A stretch of DNA of 64,000 nucleotides from Chloroflexota bacterium (GTDB lineage: Bacteria; Chloroflexota; Anaerolineae; Anaerolineales; Villigracilaceae): contig JAJYLQ010000020.1 in NCBI GenBank assembly GCA_021787595.1, positions 1 to 64,000 of the forward strand. The letters are read 5' to 3'. This document shows positions 9,036 through 17,454 of the stretch, one piece after another (the stretch's first letter is position 1; each line of letters starts with the position of its first letter). Position numbers and translations under genes: made by a program. Below the pieces are notes generated by a model that was not told the origin of the DNA, did no database searches, and was given only the letters and a program-made list of their open reading frames with translations.

Positions 9036-9559
9036 GATGTCCTCAATGTTTGGAATGAGGCCGCCTGTCGTAAAATCAATTGAACCGAGTCTGGGAATAC
9101 GACTTTGAGATTCTGGCGCCGATTGGAAAATCATACCCAATTCAGATAACGTTGAAAAGGGGTGAATGTCACGGATTCGATGACGGGCGCGGAAGGTTTG
9201 GCGTGCAGCCGTGAAAACATAACTTTTCCGGGTCTGGGATTCAGCCGCGAATTTCACGAATTGGTAAGAGAATGCGTTATCATCGGCAGCCAGGATTTTC
9301 ACGAACGGATCGGCCAAGTATGTGAGGAAATCTTCGGGGTCAAGTTGAGCAAAGGCGGCGCAGTTTCGATGGCGGCGCGTGCGGCAGAGCGTGAAAAAGT
9401 GAATCACTTCATTGGACCAGTTAATCCATGTAAATTCCTTATTGAATACTCGACAGATTTGCAAGCGGGCATTGAAGTAGAAAAATGCCGCCCCTCGAAG
9501 CGATGAGGAGCGGCACGCTTGAATCAATCATCTGACATACATCTGTGGAACGCATGGCG
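9036..9559. other. Intergenic region between metal exporter and jetD
   Basis: About 520 bases lack a recognisable gene. Both strands have open frames of about 100 codons, but neither has family features or a good start. The only clear element is the jetD terminator at 9481-9514. Remnants of a decayed gene are possible. Confidence 0.4.
9481..9514 (-). terminator. Rho-independent terminator of the Wadjet operon
   Basis: A 10-bp stem with one G-T pair (GCCGCCCCTC at 9487-9496 with GAGGAGCGGC at 9505-9514) is followed by ATTTTTC in the minus direction. It lies 45 bases past the jetD stop and marks the 3' end of the operon. Confidence 0.8.
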
Positions 9560-10945
9560 TCAAATCTGAATCGCTTCCTGCTCCAATTTAAGTCCGCGCT
9601 CGAGGAGATGCTCGATGGTTGGATGAACATCCTCCAGGACGGGATGAAGGGCGAGACGTTTGAGATTGTGAATGTCGCCCCGGGTGAAGGGGCGGGAGAG
9701 ATAAGCATAATTTTCGAACGTGCTGATATCCATGAGATAAGGCTGGATGCGCGGGTTGACTTGTCTGCGAAGTTGAGACAGAATGTTGAAACCGCCATAG
9801 TCTATATCGGACCAGAGGTAGATTGGCGTCTCTTCGGGGATCAGGCGGAGAAGGCAGCGTATCGAAGGGGAAGGATTACCCATGAGACAGAGTGCTGCAT
9901 GTTGCGTAGGACGTGTTCCGTTGTTTGGCTGTTTACCTGTATACCTGTTTACTTGATCTGTGCCGCGTGTTCCGTTCGTGCGGATGAATTCGTGGAAGGA
10001 GGTCAGGTTTTCGATACATAGGACAGATTCGGCGCGTATGGTAATTTTCTGAAGGGACGCGATTTGAGCTGCGGGGAATCCTACAGATGGTGCGAAAGAA
10101 TCAATGCTAATGATTTGACCGTTGACGTCGGTGAGCTCCCAGTTTCCAGCAAGATGAACATAACCCGGGTTGGCGACAAGATTGAGTTCGCGCAGGAGGT
10201 CTTCGGAGGTGAGTGATTTCCATTCGGGGTTGGCGCGGCGGGCAAGGCGCACCAGCGCAGGTTTGAGATCTTCAAAACGTTTGGAATCGTTGAAGACGCG
10301 GACGCTGAAGACTCGATACGGAGTCTCGGTTGTCAGCGCGGGCAATGCCTGTAGAACGGCGAGCAGGTCGGGGTTCAGGTTCGAATCGGTGAGGCTGAAA
10401 GGGGAGGGGGATTTTCCAGCGCGGAGTTGTCGCAGAGTGTAGTCCAGCGCGCGGGCGCGCCAATCCTCTTTTGAATAGCGGAATTTTTCGGCAAGGATCA
10501 AAGTTTCCATACGCGCACGATGGCCGGCGATGGGTTTGCGCGAGAGAAGATAGAAGAGCAGTTCGTGTTGCGTCCCTTCGACTGTGCTCAGGGCAGGGTT
10601 GCGCGTACCGTGTTCCGTTTTTGGGAGGGCAACGGATTGAAGGAGGTGGTTTGCTTCTCCTGATAACCATCCAAGACTCAATAACCCCTGTTGCTCAAGG
10701 ATTTGCAACTGCTGATTTGCGATCGTGCGCGGTTCGGGATCGGTTTGAGAAAAGTAGGTGGGGAGGGATAAATCTGTGAGGTTGATTTTTATGGAGCGCG
10801 GCACATCCGCCGTATTGCATGGAGCGTATTCCGTCTCGTTAACTTCTCGCAGAACATGGCCGCGTTTGGCTCGATTCTCGAACTTGTCCAGAAGCGCGTT
10901 GAGAATTACGGCGACATCGGGCGAGGGTGTGAAAGATATATCCAT
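9560..10945 (-). CDS. jetD: Wadjet nuclease subunit JetD (DUF2220, TOPRIM)
   Basis: JetD is the TOPRIM nuclease of the Wadjet anti-plasmid system and cleaves circular DNA extruded by the JetABC motor. The C-terminal DUF2220 domain shows the TOPRIM glutamate in LCIENLTSFHEF and the Asp pair in YLWSDIDYGGFNIL. About 461 residues are encoded from the ATG at 10945. An in-frame extension to 10978 lies in a repeat block and is rejected. Three segments look like repeat-derived inserts (codons near 10793-10836, 10566-10622 and 9893-9980). The last sits within the TOPRIM domain, between the catalytic Glu and the DxD, and is rich in Asn, Gly, Thr and Arg. All keep the frame. Whether activity survives cannot be told from sequence. 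Confidence 0.88.
   Translation of the reverse strand: MDISFTPSPDVAVILNALLDKFENRAKRGHVLREVNETEYAPCNTADVPRSIKINLTDLSLPTYFSQTDPEPRTIANQQLQILEQQGLLSLGWLSGEANHLLQSVALPKTEHGTRNPALSTVEGTQHELLFYLLSRKPIAGHRARMETLILAEKFRYSKEDWRARALDYTLRQLRAGKSPSPFSLTDSNLNPDLLAVLQALPALTTETPYRVFSVRVFNDSKRFEDLKPALVRLARRANPEWKSLTSEDLLRELNLVANPGYVHLAGNWELTDVNGQIISIDSFAPSVGFPAAQIASLQKITIRAESVLCIENLTSFHEFIRTNGTRGTDQVNRYTGKQPNNGTRPTQHAALCLMGNPSPSIRCLLRLIPEETPIYLWSDIDYGGFNILSQLRRQVNPRIQPYLMDISTFENYAYLSRPFTRGDIHNLKRLALHPVLEDVHPTIEHLLERGLKLEQEAIQI
9893..9980. repeat. In-frame repeat insert in jetD (TOPRIM loop)
   Basis: The plus strand reads TTGCGTAGGACGTGTTCCG, then TTTACCTGTATACCTGTTTAC, then GCCGCGTGTTCCG. The outer parts match the GTGTTCCGTGTTGCG family found in the spacers of this operon. 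The middle matches the TTTACCTGTGTACC run at about 19916-19930. The encoded peptide (NGTRGTDQVNRYTGKQ and following) is unlike the rest of the protein. Confidence 0.65.
10566..10622. repeat. Composite in-frame repeat in jetD, including CTTCGAC/GCTCAGG unit
   Basis: CCCTTCGACTGTGCTCAGGG at 10574-10593 is flanked on both sides by GTTGCG/GTACCGTGTTCCG units. On the jetD strand it reads TEHGTRNPAL followed by STVEGTQHEL. The CTTCGAC..GCTCAGG unit occurs again in two genes of this block, at 18523-18543 and 20809-20828. Confidence 0.7.
10793..10836. repeat. In-frame ATGGAGCG/GTATTCCG repeat in jetD
   Basis: This N-terminal segment of jetD reads NETEYAPCNTADVPRS and is made of the same degenerate ACACGNAACACG-type units, here as GAGCGTATTCCG. 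It is weaker than the other copies. Confidence 0.45.
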
Positions 10946-10967
10946 AACTGTTCTTACGAACCACGCG

Positions 10968-11017
10968 TCACTGATCACTGCTCACTGATTACTGATCACT
11001 GCTCACCGATCACTGAC
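10968..11017. repeat. GATCACTGCTCACTGATTACTG repeat between jetC and jetD
   Basis: Four or more overlapping copies of TGATCACTG or CTCACTGAT fill the spacer and run into the last codons of jetC. A related block lies at 2073-2104. Confidence 0.65.
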
Positions 11018-14000
11018 TCTCCAACTCTCTCATCATTTCGCTTTTATCAATCTCGATCACGAACGCGTGGCTGTTTTTGCGGACAACGGTGCAAACGGTA
11101 TCCACATACGGGAGGAGCGATCCGGACTTGTCGGGCGGCGTGGCGAGCAGGACCTGCAATCCCGCTTCCCGCATGAACTGGAGGGCGCTGGCGGTGCGGG
11201 CGGTGTCCATTTTGCCGAAGGCCTCATCGAAGAGGGCAAGGCGGATCGTATCGGACGGGCGCGGCTGGTTGAGACGATAGGCCTGGGCGAAGGATGCCGC
11301 CATCGCAACATAAAATGGCGTCGTGGTTTCACCGCCCGATTTTTTGGCGTTGATCTGGCTCAACAACGCGCGGTCGCTGTTTGGATAGTGAATGCGGATG
11401 TCGTATTGCAGGTAGGAGCGATAATCCTGTAGTTCACGCAATTCTGTTGCCAGTGTTTCGCTGGTTTGGTTATTGGATGTGAGCCGCTCGAGAAGCAAAT
11501 CCCAGGCCTGTTGATGTTTCTGGCGAAAATCAGAATCGGAGAGCGAGGCGCCCAAAACATTCTGGCTATCCATGACCATGTCATACATCAGGCGCAGGTT
11601 GGCGGCGGGCTGCGTGATGAATTCATAGCGTTCGCCGCCGAATCGCAATTGCGAGAGCGTGCTGTTGAGATACGAGAGCTGCTGGCGCGCTTCTTCGATT
11701 TGCTCGCGCAGGCGATGGATGAAATTCTCGACGAGTTCCTGTTCGGCGAGGGCGCGCTGGCGGGCGATTTGGGATTCGTATTGGGGCAGTTCGGAGTTGA
11801 TGAGTTTGTCGCGCTCAGATGTATAGCGTGTTGCGTCGTCCGTGTCATCGTAGCCAAAGTCGTATTTCATCGAGTAGGCTTGCTTGGTTTCGCGCAGGCG
11901 GTCGCGGTTGCGCGACTCGGCGGTTTGATAATCACCCTCGTAACGTTCCGCGTTTTGCAGGATGACATCCACGGGCTGGCGTTCCAAACGGCGCGTAAGT
12001 TCCCTTTCGATTTCGACTCGGAGGTCTTCATCGGCTTCTTCATTGGATAGAAACGATTCCGCACTTTGGATGGAAGTGTCTATCTCAAGCTCGAGGCGGG
12101 GGATCTCGACCTCGGCAAGATTCTTCGCTTCGGATTCCAACCCTCCGATTCGGCGCTCGACCAAGCCTGCTTCCGTTTGAAGACGCGTAAACTCCGCCTG
12201 GTGGCGCTCTACATCTGTTTTGAGGGTTTCGGTCGTGTGCAAATCGAGTTGCTGGAGTTCTTTGGTGAGTGTTTCGTATTGCGTGATGCGTTCGGGGAGA
12301 ATGGATAAAGCCTCGAGGGCGTGTTCGAGTTCGATGAGCGGACGGGTCTTTTCACTGGTGAGGGCGAGCCGTTCGCGCAGGGCAAAGCCGCGTTCACTGA
12401 GCGTGACCATCTCTTTGGCAATTTCATCGAGGCGCTGCTGGCGGTTTTCGATCTGACGCGGTGCCGACCGCTCGCCGATGAACCAGCGTTTGTAAGTTTG
12501 CGGATTGAGATGGCTGTCTGTATAGTTGCGGCGGACGAAGCATTCGCGCGTCACGGCGGTGCGATGGTCGCGCAGTTCTTCGAGAGAGTCGCATTCGATG
12601 TAGTGACCGAGGAGTAAGTCTATGAAGGCGCGGGCGGCGGGATGTTCGGTGACGACTTCTGACGCCAGTGAGTCGTGCTGCGTGGAGCGCATTGCATGTT
12701 CCGTTTTGAGGATACGTTCGGTGTCGAGAAGGGCAACACCGTGAAGATTGTCTTTGTGGCGGCGTTCGCGATAGAGTTTCATGGCCGCGTCGTAGTGAAT
12801 CGGCGGGACAAGGAGGGTGAAGCGATTGAAACCCAGAATCCCTTCGACCGCGTCCTGCCATTCTTTGTCCGGGATGTTCAATTGGTCGCAGAGGAAGACC
12901 ACCTCACCACTGGAGAGTCCCAGTTCGGCGCGCAGGAGCCGGCGGAGACGAACGGCGTTGGGTGCTTCACTTTCGTAACTGATTTCGCGATCGCCCGTGC
13001 GCAGTTTGCGGATCTCATCTTCGAGTTTTTCCGCTTCTTCGCGCAAAGATGTTGATTTCTCGTTGAGCAGAATTTGTTCGCGGGAATATTGTTGGGCGAG
13101 GGTTGCAAGAGCAGAGTGGTAATTTTGAATCGTGGAACGTGTAGCGTGTTCCGTGTCTGCTTTCTCCCTGATGAACGTTTCGAGTGCCGGTGGAATTTCG
13201 AAGGTATCAGAGGCGAGGAGTTTTTTGAGTTTTTTGGCATCCGTGTGTTCTTTGGTGAGAGCAGTCTCTGCTTCAGTTTGGCGCTGGCGAAGAAGGTTAA
13301 GTTCGGCTTCAAGAACGGTGAGTTTCCCGCGCAGCTCACGTTCTTTGATGGCAGTCTGGTCGGACTGCAGGGCGAGCTTCGCGTCGAGGAGGGCGGTCTC
13401 GGCAAACTTGAGATGAGACGAAAGCTGGTCGCGGTCATTTTCCGCGCGATGGAGGGAGAGACGGGTTTCGTCCAGTTTAAGGCGCGCGTTCTTCAATTCG
13501 GCGCTGTGGAGTTCCCCGCGTGCGCGGCGAACGATGTAGCCGTTGGTGATTCTGCGGCGGCGGTTGGCGAGCCGTTCTTTGTCGAGTTCTTCGATCTTGT
13601 CGAGGGACTCGATGCGTTCGCGCACATCGGCTGCCAGGCTTTCGAAGTGACGCAAGGTGTCGAGCTGCTCCTGCAGATTTTTTACATCGAGCAGATTTTC
13701 ATCGAGAAGATAATTCTGGACAAAAGAACGTATGTCGGTGAGCGGGCTGAAGGCGAGTCCCTTGACGATTTTGGCGGGAAAGGAATCTTTGAGCTGGCCG
13801 AGTCGGTTGAGGAGGTGGACGCGGTAATCTTCCAGCCGGGAGAATGTTTGGGCGCGGGAAGCAGGCGGCAGGGCGAAGTGATCGAGATTTCGTTTGAAGG
13901 CGCGGGTGTCGAAGAGATGTCCATTCGAATCCGCTTGAAAGAACCAGCGGTCATCCAATCCCGCGTTGTGGACGATGAAGTACATCACATCGGGCGCTCG

Positions 14001-14348
14001 TCCGTCTTCGTAAGCATCAATGACCGCGCCGTGCGAGAAGAACGTGCCATCCGGATTGCGGAATTCGAGTGCGATCACACCCGTCGCATCGCCGCGCAGG
14101 AAACGCTGACCCTCGGTGCCCAACTCGCCGCGCACGTAACTGGCGAGGGTGCGTTTGCCTCCGCTGAGGGCGGCTTGATTAAAACGCACATCGCGCTGAC
14201 CGCCGACGAGCGCAAATTGCACGGCATCCAAAATGGTGGATTTGCCTGCGCCATTGATGCCGATGAAATAAGTGCTTCCTGTGCAGTCAATGGTGGTGTT
14301 TTCGAACAAGTGCCAGTTGATGAGGCGGATTTTGGTTAATGTTTTCAT
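11010..14348 (-). CDS. jetC: Wadjet SMC-like motor ATPase JetC
   Basis: JetC is the condensin/MukB-like ATPase that, with JetA and JetB, extrudes DNA loops. The 1112-residue protein has the N-terminal Walker A loop GINGAGKST at residues 30-38 and a C-terminal Walker B segment IRLALFDEAFGKMD near residue 1040. Long, mostly charged coiled-coil arms lie between, with a globular mid-region near residues 480-600. The SGGETTTPFYVAMAASFA stretch is the likely signature region. Two in-frame repeat-derived segments sit in the coding sequence: TEHAMRSTQH (12674-12704) and TEHATRST (13130-13160). The length is normal for the family and there is no frameshift. It lies 69 bases downstream of jetB. Confidence 0.92.
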   Translation of the reverse strand: MKTLTKIRLINWHLFENTTIDCTGSTYFIGINGAGKSTILDAVQFALVGGQRDVRFNQAALSGGKRTLASYVRGELGTEGQRFLRGDATGVIALEFRNPDGTFFSHGAVIDAYEDGRAPDVMYFIVHNAGLDDRWFFQADSNGHLFDTRAFKRNLDHFALPPASRAQTFSRLEDYRVHLLNRLGQLKDSFPAKIVKGLAFSPLTDIRSFVQNYLLDENLLDVKNLQEQLDTLRHFESLAADVRERIESLDKIEELDKERLANRRRRITNGYIVRRARGELHSAELKNARLKLDETRLSLHRAENDRDQLSSHLKFAETALLDAKLALQSDQTAIKERELRGKLTVLEAELNLLRQRQTEAETALTKEHTDAKKLKKLLASDTFEIPPALETFIREKADTEHATRSTIQNYHSALATLAQQYSREQILLNEKSTSLREEAEKLEDEIRKLRTGDREISYESEAPNAVRLRRLLRAELGLSSGEVVFLCDQLNIPDKEWQDAVEGILGFNRFTLLVPPIHYDAAMKLYRERRHKDNLHGVALLDTERILKTEHAMRSTQHDSLASEVVTEHPAARAFIDLLLGHYIECDSLEELRDHRTAVTRECFVRRNYTDSHLNPQTYKRWFIGERSAPRQIENRQQRLDEIAKEMVTLSERGFALRERLALTSEKTRPLIELEHALEALSILPERITQYETLTKELQQLDLHTTETLKTDVERHQAEFTRLQTEAGLVERRIGGLESEAKNLAEVEIPRLELEIDTSIQSAESFLSNEEADEDLRVEIERELTRRLERQPVDVILQNAERYEGDYQTAESRNRDRLRETKQAYSMKYDFGYDDTDDATRYTSERDKLINSELPQYESQIARQRALAEQELVENFIHRLREQIEEARQQLSYLNSTLSQLRFGGERYEFITQPAANLRLMYDMVMDSQNVLGASLSDSDFRQKHQQAWDLLLERLTSNNQTSETLATELRELQDYRSYLQYDIRIHYPNSDRALLSQINAKKSGGETTTPFYVAMAASFAQAYRLNQPRPSDTIRLALFDEAFGKMDTARTASALQFMREAGLQVLLATPPDKSGSLLPYVDTVCTVVRKNSHAFVIEIDKSEMMRELESQ
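12674..12704. repeat. In-frame TEHATRSTQH-type repeat in jetC, copy 1
   Basis: On the plus strand this reads GTGCTGCGTGGAGCGCATTG then CATGTTCCG, a copy of the GTGTTNCG family. It encodes KTEHAMRSTQHDS in the hinge-proximal part of JetC. Confidence 0.6.
13130..13160. repeat. In-frame TEHATRST-type repeat in jetC, copy 2
   Basis: On the plus strand this reads CGTGGAACGTGTAGCGTG then TTCCGTGTC. It encodes DTEHATRSTIQ within the first coiled-coil arm. Confidence 0.6.
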
Positions 14349-14354
14349 GTGTCA

Positions 14355-14425
14355 AGTTCCTTGTTGCATGCTACGTGTTTCGTAAGAGCAAAAACGGGAC
14401 ACGCTCCACGTTCTACGCTACACGA
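14355..14425. repeat. Hairpin-forming GTGTTTCG/CGGGACACG repeat, jetB-jetC spacer
   Basis: The left half (GCTACGTGTTTCG) pairs imperfectly with the right half (CGGGACACGCTCCACG). It resembles the elements at 15047-15117 and 15628-15692. It extends into the last codons of jetB. Confidence 0.6.
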
Positions 14426-15038
14426 TTTCTTCAGTCTCTTCTTCAGCAGCAGAAGTTCTGTACTTGCGAACCCACGCGTCGAGTTCGTCTACGTTTTGAA
14501 TGGGGAGGATCATGCGAACCGAGCCGCGCAGCCGCAGGCGGGCGTCGGTATCGTGGACATCTATGGAGCGACCATCGAGAGTCTCGATCAACCCGATCGT
14601 GCGGAGGCGGCGCAGGAGGTTTTCGTACTGGATGATGCCGAGATCGCGTTCCTTGCCTGTAATCGTGCGGTATTCTTCGCGGACCTCTCCAATGGTGACA
14701 ACCGGATCCTGTGCAAGGCTGAGGCGCTCGATATGTTCTTCATACAGTTTGCGAAGGACGAGAATCATCAGGGTCTCGTCGAGTTTGTAGCGGGCGCGGC
14801 AATAACTGTATTCAGAGACGGCTTGAAAGATGCGATGATAATCATCATGCAGCAAGTTGAAGCCCGCGAGTTCGAGCGCGGTTTCGCAAGCGGCGCGATT
14901 GCGGTGGATGAAATAGTAATCATCCTTGTCATCGTCTTTGTCTTGATGGAGGAAGGCTTGTCCGAGGAGCCGGTTGATGACACGCGGGAGGTCGCGTTGG
15001 GATTTTTCGGGGAGGGAGGAGAGGTGGTTGAATTCCAT
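14418..15038 (-). CDS. jetB: Wadjet subunit JetB (DUF4194, kite-like)
   Basis: The 206-residue protein matches the DUF4194 family (kite-like winged-helix subunit related to MukE), which links the SMC heads to JetA in the Wadjet complex. Typical segments are LPRVINRLLGQAFLH near the N-terminus, LDETLMILVLRKLYEEH in the middle and a winged-helix end (YENLLRRLRTIGLIETLDG, RLRLRGSVRMILP). It sits between the four-helix-bundle gene and jetC, which fixes its role. The start at 15038 is the first Met of the frame, next to the repeat-filled spacer. Confidence 0.9.
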   Translation of the reverse strand: MEFNHLSSLPEKSQRDLPRVINRLLGQAFLHQDKDDDKDDYYFIHRNRAACETALELAGFNLLHDDYHRIFQAVSEYSYCRARYKLDETLMILVLRKLYEEHIERLSLAQDPVVTIGEVREEYRTITGKERDLGIIQYENLLRRLRTIGLIETLDGRSIDVHDTDARLRLRGSVRMILPIQNVDELDAWVRKYRTSAAEEETEEIV

Positions 15039-15046
15039 GGGGTACT

Positions 15047-15117
15047 CCGTGTTACGTGCAGTGTGTTGTGTGGTACGTGTTGCGTGAAGGCGGGAAACGG
15101 AACACGCTACACGTTAT
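15047..15117. repeat. Hairpin-forming GTGTTGCG/GGAACACG repeat, four-helix gene to jetB spacer
   Basis: TACGTGTTGCGTG and GGAACACGCTACACG form imperfect inverted arms with G-T pairing. It occupies the whole spacer and runs into the stop of the four-helix-bundle gene. Confidence 0.6.
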
Positions 15118-15608
15118 ATTTCTGAGAAAGGTACATCATCGAGCAGAGATTCAAGAGGATATGCTTCATACGGTGCGATTTGTTCGGCGATTTTTGAGGC
15201 TATCTTTTTGGCGCGGAATTCAGGGATGAGTTTGAGGAGGGTGCGAATGACGGAGACGAGCAAGCGCATTCGGTGGAGGGCAACTTCGTTCCCGAGAACA
15301 TGGCGGGATTTGAAATACCAATCGCGGGCTTCGCGTGCGGAGCCGAGGCTGTATTCGTAGAAGCGCGCCTGATCCTTTTTTGACGCTTTGCTGTAACCTT
15401 CGGCAATGTTCGCGCTGACGCTCCCTGCGGCGGTGTACAGTTGATCGGAGAGTTTTAACATTCTGGGGTCTTGTGAAAGTTTGGAAACATCAGACCACGC
15501 GATATCGCCGGTGAATAGTGCAATACGATAGACTTCCATGTGCCAGAGTGAGTCGGCAGTGATTTCGGGGGGAACGTTAGTGGTGAGCCATTCGTTGTAG
15601 GTGGGCAT
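15114..15608 (-). CDS. Four-helix-bundle protein (23S rRNA intervening-sequence type)
   Basis: The 164-residue, all-helical protein has the family marks LSDQLYTAAGSVSANIAEGYSKAS and the Arg/Tyr-rich helix RFYEYSLGSAREARDWYFKSRH. Such proteins (S23/IVP family) form pentameric bundles. They are encoded in rRNA intervening sequences or beside repeats, and their function is unknown. Here the gene lies between jetA and jetB and is flanked on both sides by the same hairpin repeat (15047-15117 and 15628-15692), which suggests it arrived as a repeat-bounded cassette. It may also have been adopted by the Wadjet operon. Confidence 0.82.
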   Translation of the reverse strand: MPTYNEWLTTNVPPEITADSLWHMEVYRIALFTGDIAWSDVSKLSQDPRMLKLSDQLYTAAGSVSANIAEGYSKASKKDQARFYEYSLGSAREARDWYFKSRHVLGNEVALHRMRLLVSVIRTLLKLIPEFRAKKIASKIAEQIAPYEAYPLESLLDDVPFSEI

Positions 15609-15627
15609 TGGAGGAGTTCCTTTCGGA

Positions 15628-15692
15628 GAGTGATGTGTATTACGTGTTGCGTGTTTCGTAAGATCACCAACGGAACACGTAACACGCTACAG
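15628..15692. repeat. Hairpin-forming GTGTTGCG/GGAACACG repeat, jetA to four-helix gene spacer
   Basis: TTACGTGTTGCGTGTTTCG and CGGAACACGTAACACGCTAC are near-inverted arms that differ mainly by transitions, so an RNA hairpin with G-U pairs is possible. It reaches the stop codon of jetA. Confidence 0.65.
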
Positions 15693-17129
15693 TTTATACA
15701 ACTCGAACGGCACGACCCGATACGTTCCCATATCAACGGGTTCGCCGCCTGTGACTTCCAGTCCATAAGAGACTTCGGGGTGATGGGCATAGGCGACGAT
15801 GGTGGTGAGCCAGTGCAGATCAGTGGAGATTTCACGGGGCAGTTCCGTGATGCACATTTTCTTGTGTCCGTTGAAGAAGCTCAGGACTTTCCGATTGACT
15901 TTTTCGGGTGAGAAAGCTTGGGTCACATCTTGCATGGTCAGCGCGCGGAGGGAGACCAAATCGTCGGGGTGGAGAATGGGGGCAACCACAGTATCGGATG
16001 CAAAAGGCGCGCGGCGCTGGGGCAGGGTGTAATAACTGTGAGGATCGGGCAGATCCACGGGATGGTGGCGAAGACCCGGTGCTTCAGGTGGAAGATATTC
16101 CATGCCTTCATCTTTCAGCGCTGACAACTTGCGTGCCAGCGAGACCAACCGGTCTTTGAAACTGCCATCAGAGTTTCCCAGTTGATAGCGGACCTGGCGC
16201 AGGGAAGTCCGAAGGTACTGTGCGTGGCGTTTGTCGATATCTTCGATGAGCGGGTCGAGTCCTTCGAGTTGGTGAACAATGAAATGAACATATCCTGCCA
16301 GGGTTTGCTCGGCTTGCGCAGGACTTATGCGGCTTTGCACCGAGAGTTCCTCGGCAGCGTGTGTCAGCCAGTCAGCATCCAACTCCCAGGTTTGCAGGCG
16401 GTTGGTGATGTCACGGCGGTAACGCGAAACATGATCAGAGGTTTTCAGGGCATGGTACGATGCGCCAAGCGTTTGAGAATAATCGTCGAATTGCAGGCGC
16501 AGGATATCGGCAATTTCCTTTTCGCGGGTGGCCCGCTCCACATAACGGCGGATGTTCTGGTTCAGTTCGCTCAATCCGCGTACCATTTGGCGCACGTTCT
16601 CATACGCCTGAGTCACTGCCAGAGCGGGTGAAAAATCCTTGTTGGTGTCGGCAGCGGTGATCAGTTGGTGCGCGGCGTATAGTTGACCCGGGAAATCATG
16701 CGGCTTTTGTTCCTGGATTTTGCGGAATGCTTCGAGGAGGGTGAAGGCGTAATCGGGCAGGGTGATGGTTTCAGTGTAATCGGCGTGCTGTTCGCGCTCG
16801 ATCCAGCCTGTCTCTTCGAGGCGGCGGATGAGGAAGGAGGCGTAATCCTGCTCGGGCCTTGGATTTGCCGTCGAAGCCGAATCCGACTCCGCCGGTATCT
16901 GATTCGCCATCTCGATCCTGATCTCATCCTCGGCATTCGCGCCCGCCTCCCGCAGATAATCCAAAATGTCAGCGATGACGACTTCCCGCGTCAGCCCAAA
17001 GCGGTTGAACTCCGCAAGGCTGTAAAGACGGAGCAGGATCGCCATGTAGTGACGCTGAAGTGTTACAGAGCCTTGCGTGATGAAGAGGTTGAACAGGTTG
17101 GAGGGTAGAACATCAAACGGACTTGCCAT
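15687..17129 (-). CDS. jetA: Wadjet subunit JetA (kleisin-like)
   Basis: The 480-residue protein begins MASPFDVLPSNLFNLFITQG, a start typical of the Wadjet JetA family (former DUF5716), and continues with helical, charged sequence (SLAEFNRFGLTREVVIADIL, RRLEETGWIERE). JetA is the kleisin-like bridge of the JetABC motor. The start at 17129 is the Met at the family N-terminus. An upstream extension overlaps the XRE gene, whose stop lies 17 bases inside jetA, so translation is probably coupled. The JetA branch suggests a type II-like system, a subtype inference made from memory of families. Confidence 0.86.
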   Translation of the reverse strand: MASPFDVLPSNLFNLFITQGSVTLQRHYMAILLRLYSLAEFNRFGLTREVVIADILDYLREAGANAEDEIRIEMANQIPAESDSASTANPRPEQDYASFLIRRLEETGWIEREQHADYTETITLPDYAFTLLEAFRKIQEQKPHDFPGQLYAAHQLITAADTNKDFSPALAVTQAYENVRQMVRGLSELNQNIRRYVERATREKEIADILRLQFDDYSQTLGASYHALKTSDHVSRYRRDITNRLQTWELDADWLTHAAEELSVQSRISPAQAEQTLAGYVHFIVHQLEGLDPLIEDIDKRHAQYLRTSLRQVRYQLGNSDGSFKDRLVSLARKLSALKDEGMEYLPPEAPGLRHHPVDLPDPHSYYTLPQRRAPFASDTVVAPILHPDDLVSLRALTMQDVTQAFSPEKVNRKVLSFFNGHKKMCITELPREISTDLHWLTTIVAYAHHPEVSYGLEVTGGEPVDMGTYRVVPFELYKL

Positions 17130-17364
17130 GCCCGGGTTCCCAAACGAGAATATCCTGCAACTCGCAGTTGAGCACGATGCACAAACGAGCAAGGGCATCG
17201 AGGTCTACGTGACGGGCCGCGCCTGAATCGAGGCGATAGACGAAATCTTTCGGCACGCCCGCTTTCTCCGCCAGTTTGCGCGGCGACATGCGCTCGCCCG
17301 TTGTAGCTTGATGCTGGCCGAGTAAAATGGTGATGCGGCCCGATGTCGAAATTTTAGAACGCAT
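17113..17364 (-). CDS. XRE-family small DNA-binding regulator
   Basis: The 83-residue protein is a single Cro/CI-type helix-turn-helix domain (SPRKLAEKAGVPKDFVYRLDSG, then LDALARLCIVLNCELQDILVW). It overlaps the start of jetA by 17 bases, so it is the first gene of the Wadjet operon and may repress it. No operator palindrome was identified upstream. This is my reading of position. Such a regulator is not a core part of the known system. Confidence 0.8.
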   Translation of the reverse strand: MRSKISTSGRITILLGQHQATTGERMSPRKLAEKAGVPKDFVYRLDSGAARHVDLDALARLCIVLNCELQDILVWEPGHGKSV

Positions 17365-17454
17365 GTTCTGATTTTACAGGCAGGTGATGGTTTTGTCAAG
17401 AGTTTTGGCGAGGAAATGTGACAGGTGTTGGATTGCTGCGTAGTATGTGGAGAG

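Noticed and set aside
9162-9506. Plus-strand open frame of 114 codons downstream of the metal exporter
   Set aside because: It runs through the jetD terminator on the opposite strand and shows no recognisable domain.
13074-14339. 421-codon plus-strand frame opposite jetC
   Set aside because: It is the antisense shadow of the jetC coding sequence. The minus-strand frame has clear ATPase motifs and normal length.
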